Shown: one piece after another, positions 25,401 through 36,030 of the stretch
Position numbering within the stretch: the first letter of the stretch is position 1
How the letters are laid out: each line of letters starts with the position of its first letter
DNA from: Paragonimus skrjabini miyazakii
Taxonomy: Eukaryota; Platyhelminthes; Trematoda; Plagiorchiida; Troglotrematidae
Reading direction: 5' to 3'
Length of the DNA: 64,000 bases
Assembly (NCBI GenBank): GCA_014338405.1
Contig: JTDE01021263.1
Location: forward strand, 24,618 to 88,617
Notes under the pieces: generated by a model
Databases searched by the model: none
What the model saw: the letters and a program-made list of their open reading frames with translations, nothing else
Told to the model about the DNA's origin: nothing
Program-made: the position numbers and the translations under genes

Positions 25401-28400
25401 TCTTTGAGCTTGTTCATGTCTCAATCAAATAAACAAAGGCAATTCCAACGTCTAACATTTAATGATGTTCACCCTATCAGGTTAAGCTGAAAACTATTTG
25501 AATCGAGAGCTGTTCATCGAAACTCTTAATCACTAGGCCATCGGTTATGTGAACGACTGGGGTGCCAAACGACTGGGTGCTCTGTAACTTATTTGTTTCT
25601 TGTCAATAAAGATAGACACAATTCTCTTCAGGTTCCCAGTTTTCCATCAAATGAGATTACAAGGGCACGAAATGGTAATTACACAACATTTCGAATGTCA
25701 CTCATCCTGGATAAGGGCTTCGGCTCACGATGAGAAAATTGTGTTCGAATCCCGTTTGGACTACCATTCCATTTTATTGGTCCAAACAAAGACGAGACTG
25801 GTCGTAGAGTAACTGTATCAGGATAGCTATCTTGACTTATTGTGAACCTATCGTTTTATGTTCCTGTGATCGTAGCCAGTACAAAACTGACAATCTAAAT
25901 TTTATCGTACTCATTTTCACCAACCTTGTAAGGACTGGCCTATTTTATCTGTTCATCCTATCGCACTGATCTTAGACGAGTGTCTGTGCTCTGAATGACA
26001 AAGCTTGCTCGCCACTGTTTCTGTTTATATGAGATTCATCGGTTTAGATCTTCAGGCTGATGATTCTTGACTGCTGAATAGTCATCCTGGTGCAGTATTG
26101 CTATTGGAGGTATTTGACGCATTTCAGGTGGAACAGACTGAAAAGTTAATTTAATTGTGTCCGTCATTATTATTTACTAATCGTGGCATGTAATTTAAGT
26201 GTGATATCACTGGCTGCAGAACCTTCAACGGGTATTAATGGCGAACTGCTAAATATTCAGTGAGAGTACTGTTGTAGTGTGTTGACCTGAAATTCCCTTT
26301 ATTTACGTTCGTCACCGCCGTATTTTTGTCACAGTTATGTTAGCCTAAATGACTATTTTTAATTTACTACTTATATTGCTGCTTTTCTAGCTGGTAGCCT
26401 CCCGCAAACGGTATGTCTTTCACTTATTGAACCAATGAGCCTACAAAATTGCCAGGATGCAGATCTAATGAAAGCCGGGCTTGCCTCATTGACCGGCTTC
26501 ATGACTCCCGGCGGCATCAACAAAACATTCATGTCGTCGTCCATCCCGAGTCGGGAAAAATTGGAGCAGTTGGGCCAGTTGTGGCTATCTCAAAATGCGA
26601 CTTGCAGTCGGTCACGTGGTGTTAGAGTGAGTTGATGCTAATTTTTCCTAGTAGTGGTTAACTTACTTATCATCTTGCTATTCTGATGGGTATTTCCTGT
26701 TCGTGACGATAAGTAAATACACAAAAAGACGGTATATCACATGTGCAATGTATACGTACGAGTTTGGCATTTTAATTAATTTCAAGTGATGAAGTTGTGT
26801 ACACTCTGTCTGCTCGACTTCGATAGCTTAGCTACCAAAACAATGACCAGGAAGACCGTTCCCATTTAGAGGCCCGTTGGGCGGTAGCGACTTGTTTCGT
26901 TGTGAAGTTTCGGTCTCTGTTAGAAGTGAAGCGGACATTAATCGAAGGGCATCCAAATGCTTGACTGCGAACTATTTACCTGGGCGGTTAGTTGGCCGAC
27001 GTTTTCGATGCTAATCCCCACAGTATGTAACATCCAAGTGTCGCCTGTATGGTTTCTCCTGCTCCATGGTTCAGAACGTTGACATCTGTGTGTCAGTGTT
27101 GCCAGAAGTTCATCGGTGTTTGACTATCATTTCCAACCTCAGACGGTCCGCATCCAGTATGCTGATCACCTGAGATGTGACCATTCACAATCACTCATTG
27201 CGAAAATTCATACGTATGCGATCGATTGCTTAAAAGTGTACACCGATGTGATCGCGGATAATGAGGACTGACGGTTTCATGAAGTGAAGGCAGTAGGTAC
27301 CGTCATTAAAGTTTGGTTGGAAACGCTGTCAGATATGGCAGCCTGTAACAATTAATAATCTATTGGCATCCACCCGATTGTCATCTCTTGCTAACTTTTG
27401 TGTGGTCTCATTTTTTTCAATTTGGTCCACTTTTTATTCGTCACTGTTACAACACAGTGGTTAGAATTATAGTATTATCTGATTAGACCTTTTGAGTTGC
27501 GCCAGGTAAATTTTTCACTTGATTTGACTTGGCTAGATTGAGTCCGGCTGCATACATGATTGATGTGCGTGTTTAATACTACTACTATGGATTGGCGGCA
27601 TCTGTTTCGGATTGCCTGTCACAGTGACCGAAGCCAAAGGACTGCTGCGCATAATACTCACCACAAGTGGCTTGCGCTGCACCACGCACCCAGTGTGAAC
27701 CCAAAGGAATAAGGCTGAGAAGCATGCGACTGAAGCCTTTGTGTCCAGCCGGCCAATGCTGGTACCACTACTAAGTACATGCATGCATACGTATATACGT
27801 GACCGACAACTACAAGTTTCCTAACAATCTTTCTAGCCTAGTCATATTTGACGGAATGTTGTTTCTTGGTTTTTCGGTGTTCGTTACTAATACGATTGCA
27901 ACCAAGGGCCTCACTGAAGTCTACTTTTATTTAGTTCCGTTCACTTCTTCCCTACACTCATAAAACGTCCAACACAGTTTCTCATCAAGCAATATAGAGA
28001 CAGGGACTCCGAGCAATGATCTTCCCCTCTGTAACAGTCTGTGAACGTTTACTAGTGACAGTAGTATTAATAGTCGTAATAATAATAATAATAACTTTCT
28101 GCTGTATACGCAGCATGGAGACGTAAATTGTCAGGCTATCCGTTAGCGCTTGAAATAGAAATTTGTATGCGTTAAATCGTGGTATATTATGTATAAAACT
28201 GTAACACATTTTTCTCATTATTAGTTCGGAGTGCTTCTATTGAATGTTGATTATGCTGTGTACAATCATTAGGGAATCGCGGTTCAATAATCTGTACGTT
28301 TAGTTATCCAACCCAGAATGTTGCATCTGCATTGAAAATGTTTTATAAACGCTTGATTGTGTTGGCAGAAATCGTTCTTGACTGTACCCGAACTGTAGCA

Positions 28401-30016
28401 AACAAGGAGATAGATAGTCACAGGCGTTTATCTTAAACAGAATATTGTAGTATAGGGGGTCAATCTGAAGCTTTTGTTTGAAAGTCTGGCCCGCAAGTTA
28501 GCGCTGCAAATCATCATTTTTGCAGCTCATCGGGGGTCTGGGATGATTTATGTTTTTAGAGAAGACTACGAATGGTTGGCAGCCATCAACTTTACTCGAT
28601 TATGTGTAAATCGCTTACTTGATCTTGTCAACGTGTTACGAGGATCCTATAGGGTACAAAACAGTTGACTGGCTGAACAACTCCAATTAATACTTAGCCT
28701 GGCATACTGACAAGATGTTTTTTACAGGCGAACCAAAAACTTTGAATGCTTTCCTGGTCCAGGCGTTTAACGGATTTTCGAGAGTTGTCGAAAGAGAATT
28801 TTTGCAATCGGTATTGTTTCCACTACAAAATCCCTCGTTTGGCTATCATACTATTAAAGAGTTGTGCCATACATGTTGGAAACGTACCAAACTTCTCACC
28901 GAAGTACATGATTGATGAGCTTCACCTCAGCCAGCGCACTCAATGGATCTGGTTGCACCGCAATTTATGTCACACCGGTTGATTCGTAAATAGACAGAAG
29001 CTATTAGCATGGAATGGAGTTTTGCAAACAGAAAAGGCTTTATCAGTAGGAAAGTAAATGAAGCTGTTCTTGTCACTGACGGTACAACTTGAACTCACCT
29101 ATTTTGAGACAATGTATTACTCTGTATAAGCCCTTTACATTCTAAGATCTAGGTGAGGAATACTGCCAGATCGCCTGCCTTAGGCTCCGATTCTGTTCGT
29201 ACATGCTTCCTGGTCAGCTGCCCTTGAAATCTCCGTGAACCGTTTGATATCGTGTGCTGCTTCGTTCCTCATCGGATCATCCTCGTTAATCTTTTAGTTT
29301 TTTTTCTAGTCTGCACTATCGTTGTGACACTTGGCATCAGAACCTTCTTTCTGCTTCCCTTGGATGCGTATTCTATTCCATTCATGTGAGTTTTCACACA
29401 TCTCCTCTGATCTCAAGCTAACTAAATTCGAACTGTAGCTTCGAATAAACTCGACGTTTTAGATTTGACCTCCGACTACTTCAGGTACGTTTGTCTGGAT
29501 CCCAACAGCCCAGTTGTATCGAAACTAATTATGATCTTCTGGGTTAGCTGTTCTCCTGCGTATGTCTCCATAAACTGTTCTCCAAAAGCATTCGCAGTCA
29601 AGCTTGTCGATCACGTAGGTAGCGGTGCTGCTGTGCTGCGTACAAGGCCATCTGTGTACAATCGACTCCTCGTCAACATTTGTGTACTTTAATGTAACTG
29701 CACTAGTTGGTACAACATTGGCTATTGGCTGAAGATGTAATACCTTGTTCTGCTTTGTGTCTGTTTGTTTCAGGCGTGTCACGTTGCCGGAGGTGAATGC
29801 GTGTCCACGGTGGACGGATTCTATGTTTTGGTTCTGTTGGGCATTGTGATCGGACTGCTTGTATTTCCCACGATACTTCGTCCGCTCGCTCACCAGTTGG
29901 ACGCCCTTCCGTTATCAGCCTATTCATTCCGTCCGTCTACATTGTGTCCAACCCTCGCCCGACGACTCCGACTTCATCGGCTCAGTCGACGCCGTCGCAG
30001 CAGTAACTCCAAATAG
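14420..30016 (+). CDS. SLC33A1: SLC33A1 / AT-1, acetyl-CoA transporter (7 exons, N-terminus missing)
   Basis: Multi-pass membrane protein that in animals carries acetyl-CoA into the ER/Golgi lumen for lysine acetylation and related reactions. Exons: 14420-14817, 15615-15772, 17208-17713, 19740-19924, 25000-25322, 26391-26626, 29774-30016. All have AG/GT borders and all phases join without a break, giving 2,049 nt (682 residues plus stop). Family hallmarks: 'GIPLGL', 'FGRRKSW', 'LAATQDIVVDGWALTMLSR', 'LESADISNTYLR' and 'GGSYMTLLNTAANLG'. The human protein is about 549 residues; the excess here comes mainly from an acidic insert in exon 3 and an insert at the exon 6/7 junction. The first visible residue aligns just before the second human membrane helix, so one or more 5' exons are missing. 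Introns hold LINEs and (TA)n tracts. Identification is firm; transcript ends are not. Confidence 0.93.
15615..15772 (+). CDS. SLC33A1: SLC33A1 exon
   Basis: The acceptor CCTTTTAG ends at 15614 and the donor GTGCGT starts at 15773. It encodes 'NVAWASTCNTVGQPLGY' and 'LESADISNTYLRSTPVPDRG', which correspond to the conserved ASTCNSVGQ helix and following loop of the human protein. It completes the split arginine codon from the previous exon. Confidence 0.92.
17060..17116. repeat. Imperfect GTGT/ATGT tract
   Basis: Runs of GTGTGTGCGTATGTATGCATG type just upstream of an SLC33A1 exon (17,208). Low-complexity pyrimidine/purine alternation with Z-DNA potential; likely variable in length. Confidence 0.8.
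17208..17713 (+). CDS. SLC33A1: SLC33A1 exon with long acidic loop insert
   Basis: The acceptor TTGCACAG ends at 17207 and the donor GTAAGT starts at 17714. The exon starts 'GFLYFWGVVFMVATTLVAVL' (a membrane helix) and ends 'IDTYRITISVLCLKPLLKYI', which align with the human protein on either side of a short cytosolic loop. Between them lie about 110 extra residues: first a basic run (KRLKARLKSPRIRARNRN), then an acidic, threonine-rich stretch (EPDDDNDE, HTEEDEDTRE). It has no visible domain and is probably disordered. Confidence 0.9.
18240..19490 (-). mobile_element. LINE family 1, 5'-truncated, best-preserved 3' half, in an SLC33A1 intron
   Basis: The element is antisense to SLC33A1 in intron 3. 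From high to low coordinate: RT motif 'LTDIDYADDKALL' (about 19,380-19,400), 'DAMLDNEVIEVVD', 'KVRAVSFYGSETSPLRVEDV', then after one break an uninterrupted frame 18,911-18,534. That frame carries 'LRWLGQVLRMPASRLPRRAL' and 'SRWLEMLGEMAANRAQWREC', with a stop after 'LSVK'. The 3' UTR ends in the CATCATCGTCATCAT run at 18,255. It is the youngest-looking family 1 copy and a good reference for the others. Confidence 0.88.
19740..19924 (+). CDS. SLC33A1: SLC33A1 exon
   Basis: The acceptor TCTGTCTAG ends at 19739 and the donor GTAAGT starts at 19925. It encodes 'ACFAPVDTTLTLKLIERGFQ' and 'PLFITRWTNGPRPLGVFI', matching human GFSAADAVTGLKLVEEG and IISKYTAGPQPL. Phase is 0 in, 2 out. The antisense strand also has an open frame here (19736-19990), which I treat as a shadow. 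Confidence 0.92.
20655..20703. repeat. (TA)n microsatellite
   Basis: About 24 uninterrupted TA units in intron 4 of SLC33A1. It is self-complementary and likely length-polymorphic. It has no coding meaning; the open frames with runs of YIYI across it are artefacts. Confidence 0.95.
22437..22479. repeat. (TA)n microsatellite at the 5' edge of a LINE fragment
   Basis: About 21 TA units that stop exactly where recognisable LINE family 2 sequence starts (22,480). It may be the insertion site of the 5'-truncated LINE or a later expansion. Confidence 0.95.
22480..23110 (+). mobile_element. LINE family 2, 5'-truncated copy in an SLC33A1 intron
   Basis: The C-terminal block is largely open: 'GSEAWPVCKVDIDRLAVFDH' in 22,490-22,597, then 22,609-22,983 with 'SLRWLGHVLRMSSDRLPYRA', 'RSRLPGWGPRDHSNRWLETL' and a stop at 22,981-22,983. 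A 3' UTR follows to about 23,110 with the family 2 tail (GAGGTGAAGGCGGCCCGAGC). Same orientation as the host gene, intron 4. Good reference copy for family 2. Confidence 0.85.
23440..24205 (+). mobile_element. LINE family 1, internally deleted copy in an SLC33A1 intron
   Basis: It starts in RT sequence (the PLSPFLFNF-like region, about 23,460) and jumps near 23,700 to the C-terminal block (GGTGAACAGATGATGGCCTG). It ends with the family 1 3' UTR and its CATCAGTAGAAACCACTGAT segment near 24,165-24,205. Frameshifted throughout. Same orientation as SLC33A1, intron 4. Confidence 0.8.
25000..25322 (+). CDS. SLC33A1: SLC33A1 exon
   Basis: The acceptor GGCCACAG ends at 24999 and the donor GTACGT starts at 25323. 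It encodes 'LIYSGLAIPLLYCVSYFRQI', 'FLFLVYSIIGSVFSNFMFVS', 'AFHARISDPIVGGSYMTLLN' and 'TAANLG'. The last parts are the most conserved stretch of the family (human AFNAKVSDPLIGGTYMTLLNTVSNLG). The hydrophilic part after 'RQIVPNQPATT' is longer than in the human protein. Confidence 0.93.
26391..26626 (+). CDS. SLC33A1: SLC33A1 exon with loop insert
   Basis: The acceptor TTTTCTAG ends at 26390 and the donor GTGAGT starts at 26627. The start, 'AGSLPQTVCLSLIEPMSLQN', aligns with human GGNWPSTVALWLVDPLTVKE. The remainder (about 55 residues, with 'GGINKTFMSSSIPSREKLEQ' and two N-x-T sequons) is expanded compared with the short human loop before the KLGGSC motif. In the family this loop faces away from the cytosol, so the sequons could be used. 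Confidence 0.9.
27040..27440 (+). mobile_element. Decayed LINE C-terminal fragment in an SLC33A1 intron
   Basis: The order 'LLHGSE', then 'VFDYHFQP', then a TGGAAACGCTGTCAGATATG block near 27,320 and 'CNN', follows the C-terminal layout of family 2 (SEAWPV, VFDHRC, WLETLSEM). Too decayed for a firm family call. Intron 6. Confidence 0.45.
29774..30016 (+). CDS. SLC33A1: SLC33A1 terminal exon
   Basis: The acceptor GTTTCAG ends at 29773; the stop is TAG at 30014-30016. It encodes 'ACHVAGGECVSTVDGFYVLV', matching human CKKLGGSCVTALDGYYV, then the last membrane helix 'LLGIVIGLLVFPTIL'. The basic C-terminal tail ends 'RLSRRRRSSNSK'. The arginine-rich end recalls the cytosolic basic tail of the human protein, which ends KCKRNN. 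Confidence 0.93.
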   Translation, partial: ACHVAGGECVSTVDGFYVLVLLGIVIGLLVFPTILRPLAHQLDALPLSAYSFRPSTLCPTLARRLRLHRLSRRRRSSNSK

Positions 30017-30837
30017 CTGTGGACTGTTCGGTGTATATCGGACCTTGGGTATATATCCGCTATGTCACTGCGAACATTCCGCACTATCTTCTAATTTGTC
30101 GTTCTGTGATTCTTTTTCCCATCCTACTCAGCTAGTTAATTTTCTCGGGATTGCAACATTTCTATTCCCTCAGTTTTGCTCTCTTCATCACGTGATCCTT
30201 TTTTCTCTGTCTTCCCCTGGTTTCCATTCGAACACGTTGTACGTGTATTGTATTATGTTGCCTTTCTCTCTTCACCTGTATGTTTGCATTCACTTTCTTT
30301 TACACGGATCGTGGTTTGATATGAATTTGGTGTTTATGGTTTTGTTTGTGTTTTACGTTTGGCTTGAATTAGCCGTTAAGGTCATCATGGATATGCACAG
30401 TGATTTAGTAGTGATGTTGTCTCTCTGGAAACTTACCCCTACATGACCTGAAAGGTCATCATTGTATGTGACCATTTCAAGTATTTGCTTGTTCAATTGT
30501 GTGATTGACAGGGCCCACTGCGCTTAATCGAATTGATTATAGATTCGGCTCTGTGACGGTCGCGTTGGTCGCTAGTTACGCTGCTTACTACAAAACAGGC
30601 GGCCGAACTTTACAACCTTCATCTGATAAACGATTTCTGCCAGTGGGAATTTCTCAAAATTGCTTCCAGTGTATATCACAGACTGTTTGCATAAACACAA
30701 ACGTAAAAGCAAGGAAAGCCAAAATGTCAAAGTTCATGCTCACCGTCCGTACCGTGATGCAGGCATACCTAGAAATAGTAATTTCTTTCTAACGCACAAT
30801 CCTAGTTTAGGCCATACATAGTCATGGCTGTAATAAA
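30017..30837 (+). other. Probable SLC33A1 3' UTR
   Basis: Sequence after the stop codon with no conserved coding potential. The first AATAAA on the plus strand that I noticed is at 30,832-30,837 and is a candidate poly(A) signal. The 95-residue open frame at 30,505-30,792 has no recognisable feature. Confidence 0.4.
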
Positions 30838-33800
30838 GCGTAGTCCTAAACTATCTGGCGGTAAACATGAAAACACAGTCACCGGATTGGATTGTTGTTG
30901 TCAGGATGAACGATGGAGCTTTTTTGCTTTGCACATTTGTGTATCCTATTATTCGATCCACTTCTGCTATGTGACCATTTCTTGTTATTTGAATTCCAGT
31001 CTTGTCTGTGTAAATGGTTTCAAGCAGGACGTTAGAACCTGTAATGTTTTGAACAAGATTGCCAGAAAACCAGCATACTGTATGTGAGTGATAGAACTAA
31101 CAAGACAGCAGCGAATTGCTCGACATACGTCACCTACTTGACGGAGTAGTGTATATTTTGCGGACTATTGCTGGGCTGTTTAAATTTCATAATAGACTGT
31201 TCCGGATAGCCTTTCAGTTGTATTATCTATCCTAACAACGTTAGTCCATCACGCACGGTATTTGCGGTAAAAATTTGGTCGACTGAATCAAATAATTCAC
31301 GCACAAACCTTCGTTTATATGATCGAGATAGATGCATAATTGAATGGAACCTGTTGTGTATCGTAACGAGACGGAAGCAGGTCCGCTCACAACTGCATAC
31401 CACGTAAACTGGTATACCGTCTATTTAACGCACGATAGCGGAAGCTCCTGAAGGGTGAGAGCCATGATGCCAACCCGGAACGGTTGGGAAAACAAACAGT
31501 GATTCAGTATACCACTGGACACGACTGGCATAACAGAACGTCAGTGTCAACCACACAAATGCGTTACAATATTTGCAGGAAGCTAAAGTTGTTTTTCGTT
31601 AAGTTTAATGAAGTGTCTAGATGTTACGTATTCCACTGATCTATTGAACCCCGTTTACATAACTGCCATGCTACGAAAATACCAACACGCGTGCTGCTGG
31701 ATTCTCAACCATTTGCCAGTAAACTAAACCTTGAAAGGCAAGGCTCATTTCTGGTTCATACTGACAATTGCTACTTTGGCCCACATACAGGCGTTCTTGT
31801 TTCTAATGACTACTTCTTCTTACATCATCGTGGGAATTCAGTGCATTCGTGAACAACGGGTGCATGTAAAATTGAGGATAACTGTGTCTCGGGCAAGACG
31901 GCACGTTTCAACATACCCTTCAGGTAGAGTATTTCGGTCCCTGATGGGTTTCAGAAATTTTGGGAACTACTTTCTGCTCAGACGACCTAGATTTAAACAA
32001 AACAGGCCGAGACAAACCTGGAGTTGTAAAGCTTTGGATGCTCACACACCTGTTGAACATTAGTGCGGATCAATCCTAAAGGTTAAAAAGCTGTTTCATT
32101 GTTAAACTTCCTTACCTTGACGTTTCTACTTTCTCTTCGGGGTCTACCGGTTTGTCTATCCTTTTTTTTTAAATGTCGGTTTTCGTCCAGGTAAATTGTA
32201 CCTTGTTGGTGTAATCTCATGTTTACTGAAACTGTTTCGGTTCCTCTTTCTGGTGCTAAGCTTATCATACTTCGGTTAGATCTTAGCAATCTGAGTTTAC
32301 TGATGACATACCATAAAGAGGAGGGAATCTACAATCGGATAGAACCCATAGATTGAAGTGCCTAATTGATGGGTTTGATTCCGGTCAGCCCCTGTTGTCC
32401 ATTAATGTACTTTCTCTAGACGCGAGGGAATTGACCAAAATCGTGTCTATTTCTGCAAGTTAGCTTTTCTGGTCCAGACGGAGTATTTCAACCTACATCT
32501 TTTAAAGCCTGGGTGGAGCTGACTCACTCAGTAAGACGACCAGTTCATCTCGTGCTTAGGTTCATCCCTAGGGACATTTTCATCCATCACGAGCTCAGGT
32601 TATTTGTGGAGGCGACCACGTTCCAAAGTTCTATTTTCCAAATTGTAGTTCTGTGAAACTCCTACTTTATTCCATCAATGATGGTTAATTCATTTTTGAG
32701 TACCACATTAGCCTTTGACTTTTGCCGTCCCTTCCTCATGGTGCCACTTGATTACGTGTCGAATATTGAAACTAAGTGGACGATACTTGTTAGCTTTTAA
32801 AGCCAGACAGGTCTGGTCATTTAATCTGCTTTCAAACTTCACTTGTATGCCACTGTCTAGGCCAAAACTTGTAGCACCGTCCTGATGTAGTTAGATCAAC
32901 TGCTTTCAAATTTGGTTCAGATCGATCATGCGTTACAGCATGCCCTATCAACCCCATCTCTTGCGTTGCCAGGTAGTCACATTTGCCCGTTTCCACTTCG
33001 TGTGACTACATTGCTCCGTTTGACATTTGGGATTGCGAAGCGATAAGTAGTTGAGAGAGCGGTAGGACTGACGCCACCCTCTAATGTGGTGAGATATGTA
33101 GTCACACTGGCCGCATGTCCGAGTGACATGATTCAACCACTTTGTCACCTGTACACTGGCCCGCATGGCTCAGGCTACCGTAAACAAACTCGGATTAGAA
33201 CGTTAGTAACAGCCGGACCTCGTGTTTACAGGTAACATTTCGCTCAAGAACACCTTCACCTTAGCAAGTTAAATATCCGCTAGAAGTTGTTATGACTATC
33301 TGACTCAGTGTTATGGTTTTTTGCCTATCCTGGTCTCAACCACTGACGAACAGATGACCGACATGAGCAATTCGGTCCCTGAATGGGAGTATCGTAACGA
33401 ATCAATCGAGCTATCACATATGTCAATCGGTATTCTAGTTGCTCGTTACCACAATCGGTCGATGTTTACTTCTAAATATTCCGCCTTTCTGTGCGATTTT
33501 ACGGCAGTGGAGAAGTATTGAGAATATTTTTCTATACATCTTTGTTCTTACAGGCATATTTAAGTATCGGATGAACTGCGGTCTCGAATGTTTTACTATT
33601 TCTCCAGACTGTAATTGATGGTCAACAGATGCACTGTATACAGCTTGCGTTCGCGTTGTTTACTGCGTACCGTCAAACATCATCCCAAGTATTCTAGAGT
33701 CCCGAACTCTTCGCCGGTGTTGTAAGTGAGGCACGCCCGACATTTTTTTATGAGCGCGGTAATTCAACGGACCGCCTGCGAAATGGAATTTGGAACGCAG

Positions 33801-34640
33801 TTGTTCCGAAGCCCAGTGTCCCCGGATCATACTCGTAAGATAAATCAACGTTTCCGTTTTGATGACAAAATTGAATTCAATTAAAGAAAAAGAGCTGAGT
33901 ATATTTCGGAGACACATACTGAGGTTTGTGAAGACCAGAATACATCCTGTCATGTATATGTCGAACAATCCAAATAAGTACGAAGTAATATTTCTGACAC
34001 TGACTGTGAACACCAAACGAACGTGCACAACGCGGTATTATATTTGGATGTTTATGAGTGGGAACTGAGAGATGTACGAGCGATGGCAGAGAACATACTG
34101 TTGTCTTATGGTAAGAGTAATACCGAAGGAGTACAATATTACCAATGACAAAATCATGTAAGCAATTTATTGTCAGACCTCGAGAAAGGTTCGGGCTTGT
34201 GGCAGCGCATCGCCGACCTTCAGCATCTCCAGTGGGATGCGACAAGATCGTTCTGCCTCTCCCTTACCATTTGACTTTGTAGTGCGCGAGATCTTAGTGC
34301 ATGCTGTAACGAACTGCGAATATGATGATGTGGATTTGCTCCCAGAACGTCGACTTCCAGACAGAAGTACTCAGATGACACCACCCTAATTCGTGAGGGA
34401 TTACATTGAGCCTAGAACGTCATAGACAGATTAGAGATTTCATTTCGTCAGTGTGAAGTGCTGGGACAAGATTGGCACAACACTACGCCTGATCTTACTC
34501 TTGTTGGTAGGCATTTAGAGGTAATCGAGAAGTGTACGTCTCCTGGGAAATGTATAAGCGCCGGTTGGAATGTCTTAATAAAATCACGAATCGCACAGCA
34601 ACCGCTCGGATGGCATTTGCCAACGTACGCCTTATGTGGC
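30838..34640. other. Intergenic sequence, no gene identified
   Basis: About 3.8 kb between SLC33A1 and the gypsy element. Several short open frames exist (for example 31,731-32,063 (+) and 33,660-34,028 (-)), but none shows a domain or convincing splice sites. The part at 33,660-33,830 is more GC-rich and codon-like than its surroundings and may be an old dispersed repeat, but no second copy is present in the window. Confidence 0.4.
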
Positions 34641-34641
34641 G

Positions 34642-35003
34642 AGTAGTGGAACTCTAAACAGTGATAGTTTGAGTACCCACTAACAAATAACGATATCTCA
34701 ATTATGGTCAACGAAAAGGTTAAATCAAATAGTTTGGATCCTTATTGATGGGATCGGTGTACAAGCTTAGCGCAGTGGCGCTCGCCCGGACCGTGTCCTG
34801 TCCTGTTCAGTTGTGTGAGTCTCTGTTCCGATCCGGGTCCAACCGCGTCATGCGTGCAGGTGGTGGCCGCGTGCGCGTGCATGAGTTTCGATGTGGAAGA
34901 AGGTTTTCGGGCCGATGGATGTGTGGACGCGGGACAGCGAGCGTCATTTAAACTTAGGCTTGTCACGTGATAGGCCGCGTGAGGGGGCGAGACGACAGCT
35001 ACA
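34642..35003 (-). repeat. 3' LTR of the CsRn1-like element (about 362 bp)
   Basis: On the minus strand it begins TGTAG at 35,003, next to a purine run, and ends CCACTAC at 34,643, giving the TGTAG...CTAC(A) inverted ends expected of an LTR. Its last 121 bases (34,643-34,763) match 39,015-39,136 closely. The first about 240 bases (34,764-35,003) have no counterpart at the other end. It contains a pol III A-box-like TAGCGCAGTGG at about 34,768. Confidence 0.7.
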
Positions 35004-35015
35004 TAGCCTCCCACC
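35004..35015 (-). other. Polypurine tract candidate
   Basis: On the minus strand the run GGTGGGAGG sits directly before the TGTAG start of the 3' LTR. This is the expected place for plus-strand DNA priming in an LTR element. Confidence 0.5.
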
Positions 35016-35025
35016 AGCTGTGAGG

Positions 35026-36030
35026 TTATGGTGAAACAGCGACCACAAGTCGATCTGGAAAACGCACTGATCGACCGGATTTAGTTTTGTAGGTACTTGT
35101 TTCAGGTAGCATGTGCGAGTCAGTTGGAGTAGATTCCTCCATAAGTCGTGCTGGAATGAGACGATCGATGGATATTTTGTTGCGAGGTGCACCAAAAACC
35201 AACGTGTAACGTTGGTCTGAACGATTCAGAACACGATACGGACCTTTGTACGCAGGATGTAGGGATTCGTGGAGCTTACCACAGCGGACAAATGCGTGCG
35301 AACAGTCAGTTAATTTGTTAGGATAATTGGTGGGTTTGCTTTGTGATCGTGGTGTTTGATAAGCTAACTTGGACGTGAAATACTGCAAGCGGCTTACGTA
35401 GGTTGTCGGATCAGGAAAGGTTGCATTGCTCGAATAGGTTAGTAGCTGACCAGGTAAATGCAAGCTGATGCCATAGGTAAGTTGTGCTGGGGAGCATTGA
35501 CTGTCAGCACGAACAGAGTTGCGTGGTTCAAGAAGCACAAGCGATAGTTGATCAAACCAAGCGGTTGAGTCTACTTTGGTTGTCAGAGCAGCCTTTAATG
35601 TCCGGTGAAATTTTTCGACCATCCCGTTGGGTTGTGGATGGTACGCTATGGTACGAATCCGTTGAATTCCAAGAAGACGTGTGAGTTGCTCGAATAAATG
35701 AGACTCGAACTGGGGGCCGCGGTCCGTAGTTATAGTAGATGGTATGCCAAAGCGTGAAATCCATCCGACTACGAATGCTGTTGCCAGGGTTTGAGTAGTG
35801 GTGTTACAAATCGGAAAAACTTCAGGCCACCGAGTAAATCTGTCGATACACGTAAGGAGATATCTGAAACCTTTCGATGGTGGTAGGGTCCCAACAACGT
35901 CAATGTGCATGTGGCCGAAGCGAGCATCAGGTGACGGAAATGATCCAAGTGGAGTGACGGTATGACGATCGATCTTCGATAGTTGACAAGCTAAGCAGCA
36001 GCGCATCCAATCGCCAATGTCTTTGTTCAT
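35026..36030 (-). CDS. Integrase of the CsRn1-like element
   Basis: A 334-residue open frame. The zinc-binding region ends with 'CCLAC'. The catalytic core shows the D,D(35)E triad: 'GHMHIDVVG', 'TITTDRGPQFES' and 'QPNGMVEKFHR', with exactly 35 residues between the second D and the E. Then 'CSPAQLTYGISLHLPGQLL', a feature of this element group, and a C-terminal 'AYKGPYRVL...YTLVF' GPY/F-like module. No chromodomain. It inserts the cDNA copy into host DNA in active elements. The frame is intact over the core but is cut off from RNase H by a frame change at about 36,030. Confidence 0.9.
   Translation of the reverse strand: MNKDIGDWMRCCLACQLSKIDRHTVTPLGSFPSPDARFGHMHIDVVGTLPPSKGFRYLLTCIDRFTRWPEVFPICNTTTQTLATAFVVGWISRFGIPSTITTDRGPQFESHLFEQLTRLLGIQRIRTIAYHPQPNGMVEKFHRTLKAALTTKVDSTAWFDQLSLVLLEPRNSVRADSQCSPAQLTYGISLHLPGQLLTYSSNATFPDPTTYVSRLQYFTSKLAYQTPRSQSKPTNYPNKLTDCSHAFVRCGKLHESLHPAYKGPYRVLNRSDQRYTLVFGAPRNKISIDRLIPARLMEESTPTDSHMLPETSTYKTKSGRSVRFPDRLVVAVSP

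Noticed and set aside
27533..27784. 83-residue minus-strand open frame in a GC-rich patch with a GTGAGT
   Set aside because: It sits in an SLC33A1 intron on the opposite strand, with no partner exon and no domain. More likely an old repeat.
34766..34850. Possible tRNA-derived SINE (A box TAGCGCAGTGG) inside the gypsy 3' end
   Set aside because: The B box is poor and the spacing too long. The segment is better explained as the outer part of the 3' LTR.
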